Below, piece by piece: positions 33,608 through 41,806 of a stretch of DNA of 64,000 nt. Both the position numbers and the translations under genes were made by a program. The DNA is from Microbispora corallina (GTDB lineage: Bacteria > Actinomycetota > Actinomycetes > Streptosporangiales > Streptosporangiaceae), in NCBI RefSeq assembly GCF_016863035.1, contig NZ_BOOC01000011.1:287468-351467 (forward strand), in the 5' to 3' direction. Position 1 is the stretch's first letter, and the number at the start of each line of letters is the position of its first letter. The notes under the pieces were generated by a model. That model saw only the letters and a list, made by a program, of their open reading frames with translations, searched no databases and was not told where the DNA came from.

Positions 33608-34633
33608 CGCCGGCTGGAAGATGCGCGAGGTCACCGGCAGGCTCGGGTCCTCGATGTGGGCGAGCAGCAGCCGCGCCATCTCGGCCGCCATGTCCTCCAT
33701 CGGCTGGCGCACGGTCGTCAGCGGCGGACGGCAGGCGGCCGCCGTGCTGTCGTCGAACCCGATGACCGCCACGTCCTCCGGCACCCGCCGGCCGTGGTCG
33801 CGCAGCGCGAGCACGGCTCCCTGCGCCATCAGGTCGTTCGCCACGAACACGCCGTCGATGTCGGGGTGCTCCTTGATCAGGCGGTGCATGCCCGCCTCGC
33901 CGCTGTTCTGCCTGAAGTCCCCCTCCACACCCGGGACGTACGGGTGCCCGTGCCCGGCCATGGCCTCCTGGAAGCCCGACAGCCGGTCCTGGCTGGCGGG
34001 CACGTCGAACGGCCCGGAGATCGTCGCCACCCGGCGGCAGCCGCGCTCCACGAGGCGGTCGGCCGCCAGCGCCGCCCCCGCCCGGTGGGCCAGGTCGACG
34101 TAGCTGATCGGGGTCGGCCGGGCGGGCCGGGCCCACAGCACCGCGGGCAGCCCGGCGTCCACCAGCAGCCGCGGCAGCGGGTCCTCGCCGTGCGTGGAGA
34201 CGATGAGCGCGCCGTCCGCGCTGCCCTGCCGCAGGTACGCGATGACCTCGTTGCGGGCCTCGGGGGTCTCGGCCAGCATCAGGACTGGATGCACCCCGCG
34301 GGGGCGGAGGAACCCGACCACGCCGCCCGCGACGCGGCCGAAGAACGGGTCGGCGAACACCCGCGACTCGAACGGCTCGTCACCCGAGTAGTCGCCCGCG
34401 CCCGACACGACCAGGGCGATGGCGCCGGTCCGGCGCGTGACGAGCGACCGGGCGGCCCGGTTGGGGACGTAACCGGTGGTCGCGATGGCCCTGTTCACCG
34501 CCTCCTGGATCTCGGGGGCGACGTTGCGGATGCCGTTGATCACCCGGGAGACGGTGGCCCGGGAGACCCCCGCCACCCGGGCCACGTCCTCCAGCGTGGG
34601 GACTCCCGACGATGGCGGGAGATCAGTGCTCAT
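33584..34633 (-). CDS. LacI family transcriptional regulator (first copy)
   Basis: A 349-residue repressor: N-terminal helix-turn-helix and hinge TLEDVARVAGVSRATVSRVINGI with YVPNRAARSLVTRR, then a periplasmic-binding-protein-like sensor ending in FDDSTAAACRPPLTTVRQPM. The ATG at 34633 is chosen because a TATAAA box ends only seven bases upstream, implying a leaderless transcript. The longer frame upstream would run through the operator. An operator copy overlaps its -35 region, so it is probably autoregulated. Most likely represses the beta-glucoside genes until a sugar binds. Confidence 0.93.
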   Translation of the reverse strand: MSTDLPPSSGVPTLEDVARVAGVSRATVSRVINGIRNVAPEIQEAVNRAIATTGYVPNRAARSLVTRRTGAIALVVSGAGDYSGDEPFESRVFADPFFGRVAGGVVGFLRPRGVHPVLMLAETPEARNEVIAYLRQGSADGALIVSTHGEDPLPRLLVDAGLPAVLWARPARPTPISYVDLAHRAGAALAADRLVERGCRRVATISGPFDVPASQDRLSGFQEAMAGHGHPYVPGVEGDFRQNSGEAGMHRLIKEHPDIDGVFVANDLMAQGAVLALRDHGRRVPEDVAVIGFDDSTAAACRPPLTTVRQPMEDMAAEMARLLLAHIEDPSLPVTSRIFQPALVVRQSA

Positions 34634-34640
34634 GCAGCCA

Positions 34641-34669
34641 TTTATAGCATGGCAAGGAGAGCGCTCTCC
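34641..34669 (-). promoter_or_regulatory. Leaderless promoter and operator O3 of the first LacI gene
   Basis: On the minus strand the palindrome GGAGAGCGCTCTCC (34669-34656) lies nine bases before TATAAA (34646-34641), and the ATG follows seven bases later. The operator covers where the -35 would be. Transcription starting at the normal distance would begin at or next to the ATG. Confidence 0.72.
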
Positions 34670-34792
34670 GGCCATGAGCTGGCCGTTCTTCTGTTTTGGC
34701 CTCCTCGCGTACCCGCGGGAATCGGCGTGTCGCGGACGGCGGCGCGCACGGGTTCGGGCGCCGGGCCGTGCAAGACAGGAGTGGCGTCGCCG

Positions 34793-37387
34793 TCACCCCC
34801 TGCCGGGCGCGCCGGGCGCGGTGCCGGGGGTGGTTCTGGGTGTGGCGCCGGGGGTGGTGCCGGACGTTGCGGGCGCTCCCGGCGCTCCCGGCGCTCCCGG
34901 CGCTCCGGGCGTGACGAGGACGGCGGCGCGGAGGGGGAGGTCGGCGGCCGACCGGCCGGCGTGCACCTCGAACGTCCCCGGCTCGGTCCGCCACCCCCGC
35001 TCCTCGACTGACCAGTGCCGCGTCGCCCGGGCCGGGACGGTCACGGCCACCTCCACGGTCTCGCCCGGATCCGCCTCGATCCTGGCGAATCCGGCCAGCC
35101 AGCGCTCCGGGCGGTCGAGGGCCGACTCCGGCCGGGACAGATACACCTGCACGACCTCCCCGCCGCGGCGGGCGCCCGCGTTCCGCACCCGTACGGTGGC
35201 CGTGAACGGGCGGCCCGGCTCGGCGTGGCCGGGCACGTCCACCGACTCGTACGCCCATTCGGTGTAGCCGAGGCCGTGGCCGAACCAGTAGGCCGGGGCG
35301 TCGTCGCGCCGCAGCCACGCGCGGTAGCCGATGTGCAGGCCCTCCGCGTACTCCAGCACGCCGTCCACGGGGGTCGTCCCCGCGATCGCGGTGCCGGCCC
35401 ACGTGGTGGGCAGCCGGCCGCCGGGCTCGGCCCGGCCGAACAGCACGTCGGCCAGCGCGTGCCCGGCCTCCTGACCGGGGAACCACCCGAGCAGGATCGC
35501 CGCCACCTCGTCCCGCCAGGGCAGCGCGACGGGCCCGCCGGCGTTCACGACGACGACGGTGGACGGGTTGGCCGCCGCGACGGCGCGGACGAGGTCGTCC
35601 TGCCGGCCGGGCAGCGCCAGCGAGTCGCGGTCGACGCCCTCGCTCTCGATCTCCTCGGTGGTGCCCACGACCACGATCGCCGCGTCGCACTCGCGGGCCA
35701 GCGCCACGGCCGCCGCCGTCTCCGCGTCCTCGTCGCGTCCGCGCGGCGGGTCGGCGGCGAGCGCCGACGCCCGTCCGGAGTCGCGGTCGAGCCGCCGCCA
35801 GGCGACCACCTCGACCTCGCGGCCCGCCTCCAGGTCCACCTCCGCCGTGCGGTACGGCGGGTGGAGGTGCACCGTCGCCGGGTCGTCGGTGTCCCGCACC
35901 ACCTCCTCGTCGAGGACCGTACGGCCGTCGACCGTGAGGCGGACGTGCCCCCATCCGGCCACGGAGAGCCGCCACGTCCCGCCCGTCGCCGGCCGCAGCC
36001 GGGCCGCGATCTCGACCGCGCGGGCCCCGCGGACCAGGGCGGGCTCCAGGATGCGGCCGCTCAGCCGGTGCTCGGCGTGGATCTCCTCGCCGTGCCCGTC
36101 GAGCAGGCGGACCAGCACGCCGGGACGGCCGTCGCGCGGGTCGCACACGTCGGTGAGCCCGAGCGGCGTCGGACGGTCGTCGATGTGCGCACCGGGGGTG
36201 TGGACCACCTCGGCCCGTCCGGCGAGCGCCGCCCGGACTCCCTCCAGCGGGGAGACGACCACCTCGGGATAGACCCCGGCGCTGCCGCCGCCCTGCGCGC
36301 GCGCCGTCGCGGCGTTCGGGCCGAGCACCGCGACGCGGCGCAGCCGCGCCGGGTCGAGCGGCAGCAGGCCGCCCTCGTTGCGCAGCAGCACACTGCCCGC
36401 CGCCGCCGTGCGCCGCACCAGGGCCCGCGCGTCCTCGTCTCCGTGCCCGCCGCCCGTCGCCGAGTCGGCCGAGTCAGCGGAGTCGGCGGAGTCGGCGTCC
36501 TGGGCGGTGCCGGCGGGGGCAGCGGGGGCAGCGGACAGGGCGCCGACCCGGGCGGCCAGCCGGAGCAGACGCCTGACCTTGTCGTCGACCGCGGCCTCGG
36601 GCACCTCGCCCGCGCGGACGGCCCGGGCCAGGGCCTCGCCCCAGTGCTCGTTGGGGCCGGGCATGGCGAGATCCTGGGCGGCGCGGCCCGAGGCGGCGGT
36701 CGACCGCACGGCCCCCCAGTCGGAGACGACCACACCGTCGAAGCCCCACTCGCCCTTCAGCGGCTGGGCGAGCAGCGGGCTCTCGCTCATCGTGTGACCG
36801 TTCACCTGGTTGTAGGCCGACATCACCACCCACACCCCGGCCTCGACGGCGGCCTCGAACGGCACCAGGTACAGCTCGCGCAGGGTCCGCTCGTCCACCC
36901 GGGCGTCGAGCGTGAGCCGCTCGGTCTCGGAGTCGTTGGCCACGTAGTGCTTGGCGGTCGCGGCGACGCCTCCGGCCTGCACGCCGCGGATGAGGGCGGC
37001 GCCGACGCGGGCGGTCAGGACGGGGTCCTCCGAATAGCACTCGAAGTGCCGTCCGCCGAACGCGGAGCGCTGCAGATTGAGCGCGGGAGCGAGCACGACG
37101 TCGACGCCCTTGCGCCGCGCCTCGGCGGCGAGCAGGCCGCCGAGACGGGTCAGGAGATCCTCGTCCCAGGTCGCGGCGAGCGCCGTGGGGGAGGGCAGCA
37201 GCACCGACGTCCTGCGCTCGTCCCAGCCCTCGCCGCGCACGCCCGCGGGCCCGTCCGACGTCACGATGGGCCGCAGTCCGACGGCGGGCTCGGCATGGAG
37301 GCGCCACACGGTCGCGCCGTCGAGCAGGCGCACCTTCCGGTCCAGGTCCAGCTTCTCCACGAGGTGGTCGAGCTCGTCGTCGTTCAC
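34793..37387 (-). CDS. GH3 beta-glucosidase with PA14 insertion
   Basis: An 864-residue family 3 glycoside hydrolase. The (beta/alpha)8 domain includes SDGPAGVRG and KHYVANDSE; the nucleophile is D223 in GVVVSDWGA. The C-terminal sandwich starts near 330. A PA14-like insertion spans about 400-520 (GGTWRLSVAGWGHVRLTVDG). A fibronectin-III-like domain lies at about 740-830. A linker at about 298-312 holds four DSA units (9-base repeat at 36462-36497), and the tail after 835 is a PGA/T-rich low-complexity run. No signal peptide, so probably intracellular. GTG with GAGAGG upstream; O4 controls its promoter. Confidence 0.94.
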   Translation of the reverse strand: MNDDELDHLVEKLDLDRKVRLLDGATVWRLHAEPAVGLRPIVTSDGPAGVRGEGWDERRTSVLLPSPTALAATWDEDLLTRLGGLLAAEARRKGVDVVLAPALNLQRSAFGGRHFECYSEDPVLTARVGAALIRGVQAGGVAATAKHYVANDSETERLTLDARVDERTLRELYLVPFEAAVEAGVWVVMSAYNQVNGHTMSESPLLAQPLKGEWGFDGVVVSDWGAVRSTAASGRAAQDLAMPGPNEHWGEALARAVRAGEVPEAAVDDKVRRLLRLAARVGALSAAPAAPAGTAQDADSADSADSADSATGGGHGDEDARALVRRTAAAGSVLLRNEGGLLPLDPARLRRVAVLGPNAATARAQGGGSAGVYPEVVVSPLEGVRAALAGRAEVVHTPGAHIDDRPTPLGLTDVCDPRDGRPGVLVRLLDGHGEEIHAEHRLSGRILEPALVRGARAVEIAARLRPATGGTWRLSVAGWGHVRLTVDGRTVLDEEVVRDTDDPATVHLHPPYRTAEVDLEAGREVEVVAWRRLDRDSGRASALAADPPRGRDEDAETAAAVALARECDAAIVVVGTTEEIESEGVDRDSLALPGRQDDLVRAVAAANPSTVVVVNAGGPVALPWRDEVAAILLGWFPGQEAGHALADVLFGRAEPGGRLPTTWAGTAIAGTTPVDGVLEYAEGLHIGYRAWLRRDDAPAYWFGHGLGYTEWAYESVDVPGHAEPGRPFTATVRVRNAGARRGGEVVQVYLSRPESALDRPERWLAGFARIEADPGETVEVAVTVPARATRHWSVEERGWRTEPGTFEVHAGRSAADLPLRAAVLVTPGAPGAPGAPGAPATSGTTPGATPRTTPGTAPGAPGRG

Positions 37388-37412
37388 GTGGGCGTCCTCT
37401 CGAAGGTCAGGT

Positions 37413-37464
37413 GGAGAGCGCTCTCTGATCACACAGCCTCGGCGTCCCGTCGTCGTCCTGTCAA
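37413..37464 (-). promoter_or_regulatory. Promoter and operator O4 of the GH3 gene
   Basis: On the minus strand TTGACA (37464-37459), 18 bases, GAGGCT (37440-37435), then after eight bases the operator, read as AGAGAGCGCTCTCC (37426-37413), one base off the palindrome. Same geometry as O2. Confidence 0.73.
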
Positions 37465-37507
37465 TGGTGGCGCCCGTCGTACGGGGACGGCGGGCACGGC
37501 CGGATGC

Positions 37508-38542
37508 TCAGGCCGACCGGCGGACGACGAGCTCGGCCGGCAGGACGACCGGACCCGCCGGGCCGTTCTCCAGCAGGCGCAGCAGCAGCCGCACCCCGGC
37601 CGCCGCCTGCTCGCCCATGGGGTTGCGGACGGTGGTGAGCGGCGGGTCGGCGTACTGGGCGGCCTCGATGTCGTCGAAGCCGACCACCGCCACGTCTTCG
37701 GGCACCCGGCGGCCCGCCTGGCGCAGCGCCTGGAGCGCGCCGACCGCCATCAGGTCGCTCGCCGCGAACACGGCGTCGAGGCCGGGGTCGTCCTGGAGAA
37801 GCTGCCGCATGGCCGTGGCGCCCGAGTCGCGGGTGAAGTCGCCCAGCGCGACCATCGTCCGGCGTCCCGCCTCACGCAGCGTGTCGCGGTATCCGGCCAG
37901 CCGGTCCTGCGCGGCCGGCAGGTCGAGCGGGCCGCAGATGGTGCCGATCCTGCGGCGTCCCCGCTCCAGCAGGTGGCGGACCGCCATCGCGGCGCCGCCC
38001 ACGTTGTCGTTGTCCACGTACGGCAGGCCGGGGCGCGCGGCAGGCCTGCCCAGCGACACGACGGGAACGCCGAGGGCCTGCAGTCGTCCGGGCAACGGGT
38101 CGGAGGCGCGGATCGGCACCGTGATGACGGCGTCCACCCGTCCGGCCGCGACGTAGGCCTCCACCCGCAGGCGGCTCTGCGGCGCGTGCGCGAGCAGCAG
38201 CACCACCTGCCTGCCCGCCAGATCGAGCTCGTGGCTGGCCGCCCGCAGCACGGTCGACAGCATCGGGTCGTCGGTGATCAGCCCCTCGGGCGGCGCGGAG
38301 AAGACGAGGCCGACCGCGTCGGTGCGCCGCGTGACGAGCCGGCGGGCCGCCGCGTTCGGCACGTACCCCAGCTCGCCGACCGCCCGCAGCACGGCCTCGC
38401 GCAGGCCGGGCGTCACGCTCCCGTCGCCGTTCACCACACGGGACGCGGTGGCCCTCGACACGCCGGCGCGGGTCGCGACCGCGTCCAGCGTCGGCCGCCT
38501 CCCCCGCCCGTCCCTGCGGCTTCCGGTCGGCGACGCGCTCAT
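37508..38542 (-). CDS. LacI family transcriptional regulator (second copy)
   Basis: A 344-residue LacI-type repressor with a Gly/Arg-rich N-terminal extension (about 15 residues), the DNA-binding domain TLDAVATRAGVSRATASRVVNG, hinge PNAAARRLVTRRT, and the sensor ending in VGFDDIEAAQYADPPLTTVRNP. It resembles the first copy in layout but not closely in sequence. ATG with GGGGAGG seven bases upstream. Operator O5 sits at its own transcription start, so one or both repressors control it. Confidence 0.93.
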   Translation of the reverse strand: MSASPTGSRRDGRGRRPTLDAVATRAGVSRATASRVVNGDGSVTPGLREAVLRAVGELGYVPNAAARRLVTRRTDAVGLVFSAPPEGLITDDPMLSTVLRAASHELDLAGRQVVLLLAHAPQSRLRVEAYVAAGRVDAVITVPIRASDPLPGRLQALGVPVVSLGRPAARPGLPYVDNDNVGGAAMAVRHLLERGRRRIGTICGPLDLPAAQDRLAGYRDTLREAGRRTMVALGDFTRDSGATAMRQLLQDDPGLDAVFAASDLMAVGALQALRQAGRRVPEDVAVVGFDDIEAAQYADPPLTTVRNPMGEQAAAGVRLLLRLLENGPAGPVVLPAELVVRRSA

Positions 38543-38565
38543 GGGACCTCCCCGTTCGCGATCGT

Positions 38566-38617
38566 TGGAGAGCGCTCTCCACTAAGGAACCTTGGGCGTC
38601 GGCCGCCTTCTTGTCAA
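38566..38617 (-). promoter_or_regulatory. Promoter and operator O5 of the second LacI gene
   Basis: On the minus strand TTGACA (38617-38612), 17 bases, CAAGGT (38594-38589), then the perfect 16-base palindrome TGGAGAGCGCTCTCCA at 38581-38566, whose 14-base core begins eight bases after the -10. Confidence 0.76.
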
Positions 38618-38696
38618 CAGGTCGTCCCGTGGCGATCCGCCCGGGGCGGGGGACCCCGGCCGGGGAAGACCCGGGCCGGTGTGGTTGGGTCGTCGG

Positions 38697-39446
38697 GTGG
38701 TGGGTGAGCTGCTCGGCCTGGTCGTGGTCGGAGTCGTGGCGGGGGTGGTCAGCACCGTCGTGAGCCTGGCCTCGGTCGTGTCCTATCCGGCGCTGCTGGC
38801 GTTCGGGCTGCCCCCGCTGAGCGCGAACGTCACCAACACCGTCGCGCTGCTGTTCACCGGCATGGGCGCGGCCGCGGGCTCCCGGCCGGAACTGGCGGGC
38901 CAGACCCGGCTGGTCGGGCGGCTCGGGCTGGTCACGGCCCTGGGTGGCGCCGCCGGAGCCGCGCTGCTGCTGGCCACGCCGCCGCACACGTTCGAGACCG
39001 TCGCCCCCTGGCTCATCGGCGGGGCCTCGCTGCTCCTGCTGCGCCCGCCCCGTCCGGGGCACGTCGGTCTCGGCGGCCCGGACGGCAGGGCCCTGCGAGC
39101 GGCCCTGTTCTGCGTGGCCGTCTACGTCGGGTACTTCGGCGCCGCCGGCGGCATCCTCATGTTCGCCGTCCTGGCGACGGCGCTCGACCAGGCGCCGGCC
39201 CGGGTCAACGCGGTCAAGAACATGGTGTCCGCGCTCGCGAACGGCGTGGCCGCGCTCGGCTTCGCGCTGTTCGGCCCGGTGCGGTGGTCGGCCGCGCTGC
39301 CGCTCGCCGCCGGGTTCCTCGTGGGGGGCTGGCTCGGGCCGGGCGTCGCCCGTCGCCTCCCCGGCCAGTCGCTGCGGATCGTCGCGGCGGTCTGCGGGCT
39401 CGCGGTCGCCGTCAAGCTCGGCGTGGACGCCTACCGGGGCGGCTGA
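38697..39446 (+). CDS. Sulfite exporter TauE/SafE family membrane protein
   Basis: A 249-residue protein with about seven or eight hydrophobic helices and the TauE/SafE two-fold repeat (GLVVVGVVAGVVSTVVSLASVVSYPALLAFGLPP; VGYFGAAGGILMFAVLATALDQ). The motif NAVKNMVSALANGVAALGFA is typical. Members export sulfite or organosulfur acids in some bacteria; here the substrate is unknown. The start is one of two adjacent GTG codons (38697 or 38700) with only a weak ribosome site. It is divergent from the second LacI gene. Confidence 0.88.
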   Translation: MVGELLGLVVVGVVAGVVSTVVSLASVVSYPALLAFGLPPLSANVTNTVALLFTGMGAAAGSRPELAGQTRLVGRLGLVTALGGAAGAALLLATPPHTFETVAPWLIGGASLLLLRPPRPGHVGLGGPDGRALRAALFCVAVYVGYFGAAGGILMFAVLATALDQAPARVNAVKNMVSALANGVAALGFALFGPVRWSAALPLAAGFLVGGWLGPGVARRLPGQSLRIVAAVCGLAVAVKLGVDAYRGG

Positions 39447-39543
39447 CCGGCGGGGGGCGGCCACGCGAGGAGGGCGTGGGCCGGGCGCGGGACCGTACCG
39501 GGCCGGCTGACCGGTGGGGCCGGCCGGGTGCGATGAGAGACGC

Positions 39544-39726
39544 CTACCGGCCGGGGCCCCGGGTGGTCTCGGCCGATCGCACGGCCTCGGCGTGCCGGGC
39601 GCGCAGGCGCGCCCTGATCTCCTCCGGGCCGTACCCCCGCCTCCGGCGCTCGGCCCGGGCGATGACCACCCCGGTCGCCGCGACGCCCGCGAAGGCCGCC
39701 AGACCGAGTACCTTCCACCAGCGCAT
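39544..39726 (-). CDS. Small membrane protein, unknown function
   Basis: A 60-residue protein: one hydrophobic helix (KVLGLAAFAGVAATGVVIA) followed by a basic, helical tail (RAERRRRGYGPEEIRARLRARHAEAV). ATG start. It is divergent from the YiiX-like gene, 17 bases away, so their promoters must overlap. I recognise no named family. Confidence 0.65.
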   Translation of the reverse strand: MRWWKVLGLAAFAGVAATGVVIARAERRRRGYGPEEIRARLRARHAEAVRSAETTRGPGR

Positions 39727-39743
39727 GTGCCTAGGCTACTGCC

Positions 39744-40418
39744 GTGCCCGATACGCGGATAAGTCTCGACACGGCTCTCGAAGTCAGCCGGACCGGTGAC
39801 GTCTGGGTGTTCCGCGGACGCTCAGTCCCGGACCGGGCCATCCAGATGACCACCAACAGCCCGGTCAACCACGTGGGGATGGCGGTCGTGCTCGACGACC
39901 TGCCGCCGCTGATGTGGCACGCCGAGCTGGGCCGGTCGCTGCCGGACATGTGGTCCGGCACCCACCAGCGCGGCGTCCAGCTCCACGACCTGCGCGACGC
40001 CGTGCGCGTGTGGGCCCGCAAGTACGGTCAGCGGGCCTGGCTGCGCCAGCTGGAGCCGTCCGCGACGCGCGCGATGGAGGACGCGGTCCTGCGCACGATC
40101 GCCCGTCTCGACGGCACGCCGTTCCCGTCCACGGCCAGGCTCGCCGGACGCTGGCTGCGCGGGCGCCTCCCGGCCCTGCGGCGCGGGGCGCGGGACACGG
40201 CCCTGGAGACGGCGTACTGCGCCGAGGTCATGGCCGTCACGTACGAGGCCATGGGCCTGCTGCCGCCGCGCCGCCGTCCGAACTGGTACGACCCGGGCCG
40301 CTTCTGGAGCGGCGACAACCTGATCCTGAACGGCGGCGCCCGCCTGGGCGGGGAGATCTTCGTGGAGATCCCGGAGGGCGAGCTGACCCCTCGAACCGGT
40401 GAATCCGCAGGTGGATGA
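39744..40418 (+). CDS. YiiX-like permuted papain-fold protein
   Basis: A 224-residue protein with the circularly permuted NlpC/P60-like pattern. It has GDVWVFRG with a strand, an early catalytic-type histidine H43 in SPVNHVGMAVV, and a late cysteine C159 in AYCAEVMAVTYEAMGLL. Such proteins are amidases or acyltransferases of the YiiX/YebB group; the substrate is unknown and no signal peptide is seen. The GTG start is seven bases after a TAGGCT -10-like box (39732-39737), suggesting a leaderless message. The reverse order of His and Cys supports permutation. Assignment is by motif only. Confidence 0.68.
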   Translation: MPDTRISLDTALEVSRTGDVWVFRGRSVPDRAIQMTTNSPVNHVGMAVVLDDLPPLMWHAELGRSLPDMWSGTHQRGVQLHDLRDAVRVWARKYGQRAWLRQLEPSATRAMEDAVLRTIARLDGTPFPSTARLAGRWLRGRLPALRRGARDTALETAYCAEVMAVTYEAMGLLPPRRRPNWYDPGRFWSGDNLILNGGARLGGEIFVEIPEGELTPRTGESAGG

Positions 40419-40536
40419 CCGGACCACCCGCGTACGGTAACGCCGCGGAGACGATTTCGCGGCACCCGTCAACCGGCCGTCGAGGTGGCGCGTCAGGTGT
40501 AGGCACCATTCGTCGAGACGCGGAGGGCAGGGTTGC

Positions 40537-40752
40537 ATGCCTACTCCTGAGATCGGAAACGAAGGTCTCCTGGGCACGAGTGAGCGCGCGCGCCGGGCGC
40601 TCGACGCCTTACGCCGCCAGGGCCCCGAGGCGGTGCAGGAGGAGACGCTCCGCATGAAGGCCGAGTTCGTCCGGCTGTACGGCTGGGAGGGCTACCAGCG
40701 GGTGATGGCCAAGATGGAGAGCGACCTGGCCCGTCTCCGCCAGTCTCGCTGA
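40537..40752 (+). CDS. Small charged protein, unknown function
   Basis: A 71-residue, mostly helical protein (SERARRALDALRRQGPEAVQ, KAEFVRLYGWEGYQRVMAKM) without membrane segment or known domain. ATG with GGAGGGCAGGG upstream. Codon third positions are strongly G/C-rich in this frame, supporting coding. It stands alone between the YiiX-like and CHAP genes, same strand. Confidence 0.68.
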   Translation: MPTPEIGNEGLLGTSERARRALDALRRQGPEAVQEETLRMKAEFVRLYGWEGYQRVMAKMESDLARLRQSR

Positions 40753-40811
40753 CCCGGCCCCACCTCACCGGCCCGACGCCCCCGGCGTGAGCGGGGGATC
40801 CGCCCCAAAAG

Positions 40812-40829
40812 TGAGTAGGGGACTACTCA
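40812..40829. promoter_or_regulatory. Palindromic candidate operator
   Basis: Inverted repeat TGAGTAG-GGGA-CTACTCA, 36 bases before the small gene at 40865 and the CHAP gene behind it. It looks like a site for a dimeric regulator; no regulator gene is adjacent. Confidence 0.45.
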
Positions 40830-40864
40830 TGCCCGGGCCGGCGGACGTGCGGTCCCATCGAGGC

Positions 40865-40996
40865 ATGACCGAGCAGATCCCCCCTCAGCCGAGGCCGGAG
40901 CCCGAGCTCACCGCGGGCGATCCGCCTCAGGTGTTCGACGAGCCCGATTACGACGAGGTCGATCGGGAGGTGGCACGCGATGCCGAAGGCCAGTGA
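40865..40996 (+). CDS. Short acidic protein preceding the CHAP gene
   Basis: A 43-residue, proline- and acid-rich frame (PPQPRPEPELTAGDPPQVF, DYDEVDREVARDAEG) overlapping the CHAP gene start by 17 bases. The ribosome site of the CHAP gene lies inside its end, suggesting coupled translation. No domain; whether the peptide itself matters is uncertain. Confidence 0.45.
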   Translation: MTEQIPPQPRPEPELTAGDPPQVFDEPDYDEVDREVARDAEGQ

Positions 40997-41735
40997 GCTC
41001 CTGAAGGAGATGACCCGGTACCTCGACTACCGGGAGTCCTCCAGTGGGAGGACGGTCTTCGGCGTCTCCTACCGCGAGCGCAAGAACCTGGAGCGGGCCT
41101 TCGACGCGGCCCCGTGGTGCGACATGTTCATCGCCCAGTGCTCGCTCGCCGCGGGCGGGAAGGACATGCTGGGCGTCGTCGGCGACTTCGCCCTGACGAC
41201 GAGCCATGCGGACTGGTTCCGCCGCCAGGGCCGGTGGCACCGGGGCACGGACGGGATCCGGCCCGGCGACATCGTCTTCTTCAACTGGCCGGGCGGCGAC
41301 TCCATCGACCACGTCGCCACCGTCGAGAAGGTCCACTCCCCGGACGACATCCAGACGATCGACGGCAACGTCGGCGACATGTGCGGGCGCCGCCGCCGCA
41401 GGAGCTCCCTGATCGCCGGGTACGGACGACCTGCCTACGACGACTCCCCGTCCGTCCCGGATCTCGCGCTCGTGTCCGCCCTGGCCGAGCTCGGGGACGC
41501 GCCGCGCTTCCCCGGCGCCGTACGCTCCGGCCAGAGGGGCGCGGACGTCCAGCGGGTGCAGGAGAAGCTGCGCCGCCGTATGTTCGGCCTCGGCCCGTCC
41601 GGCGTGGACGGCGACTTCGGCCCGGCCACCGCGGTCGCGGTCACCGCCTTCCAGGCGCGCAACGGGCTGGACGCCACCGGAGTCGTCGACGAGGAGACCT
41701 GGCGGGCCCTATGGGAGGCCCCCCTCACGCCCTGA
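40980..41735 (+). CDS. CHAP amidase-like protein with peptidoglycan-binding domain
   Basis: A 251-residue protein. The CHAP domain spans about 10-140 with catalytic-type C47 (APWCDMFIAQC), H111 (IDHVATVEKV) and N130 (IDGNVGD). A PG_binding_1 domain follows at about 178-245 (VRSGQRGADVQRVQEKLRRR, GVDGDFGPATAVAVTAFQ). CHAP enzymes cut peptide bonds in peptidoglycan. There is no visible signal peptide, as in many actinobacterial relatives, so export route or cytoplasmic storage is unclear. ATG with GGGAGGT nine bases upstream. Confidence 0.9.
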   Translation: MPKASELLKEMTRYLDYRESSSGRTVFGVSYRERKNLERAFDAAPWCDMFIAQCSLAAGGKDMLGVVGDFALTTSHADWFRRQGRWHRGTDGIRPGDIVFFNWPGGDSIDHVATVEKVHSPDDIQTIDGNVGDMCGRRRRRSSLIAGYGRPAYDDSPSVPDLALVSALAELGDAPRFPGAVRSGQRGADVQRVQEKLRRRMFGLGPSGVDGDFGPATAVAVTAFQARNGLDATGVVDEETWRALWEAPLTP

Positions 41736-41806
41736 CGGGCGGGGGCGGAGGTGCCTGGGGAGAGCGGGGGGCGCGGGGCCGGACACCGCCTGAAAGACTG
41801 GCGGTC

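Noticed and set aside
35015..38707. A 1230-codon plus-strand frame opposite the GH3 and LacI genes
   Set aside because: Antisense shadow of two clearly recognised genes; no domain seen.
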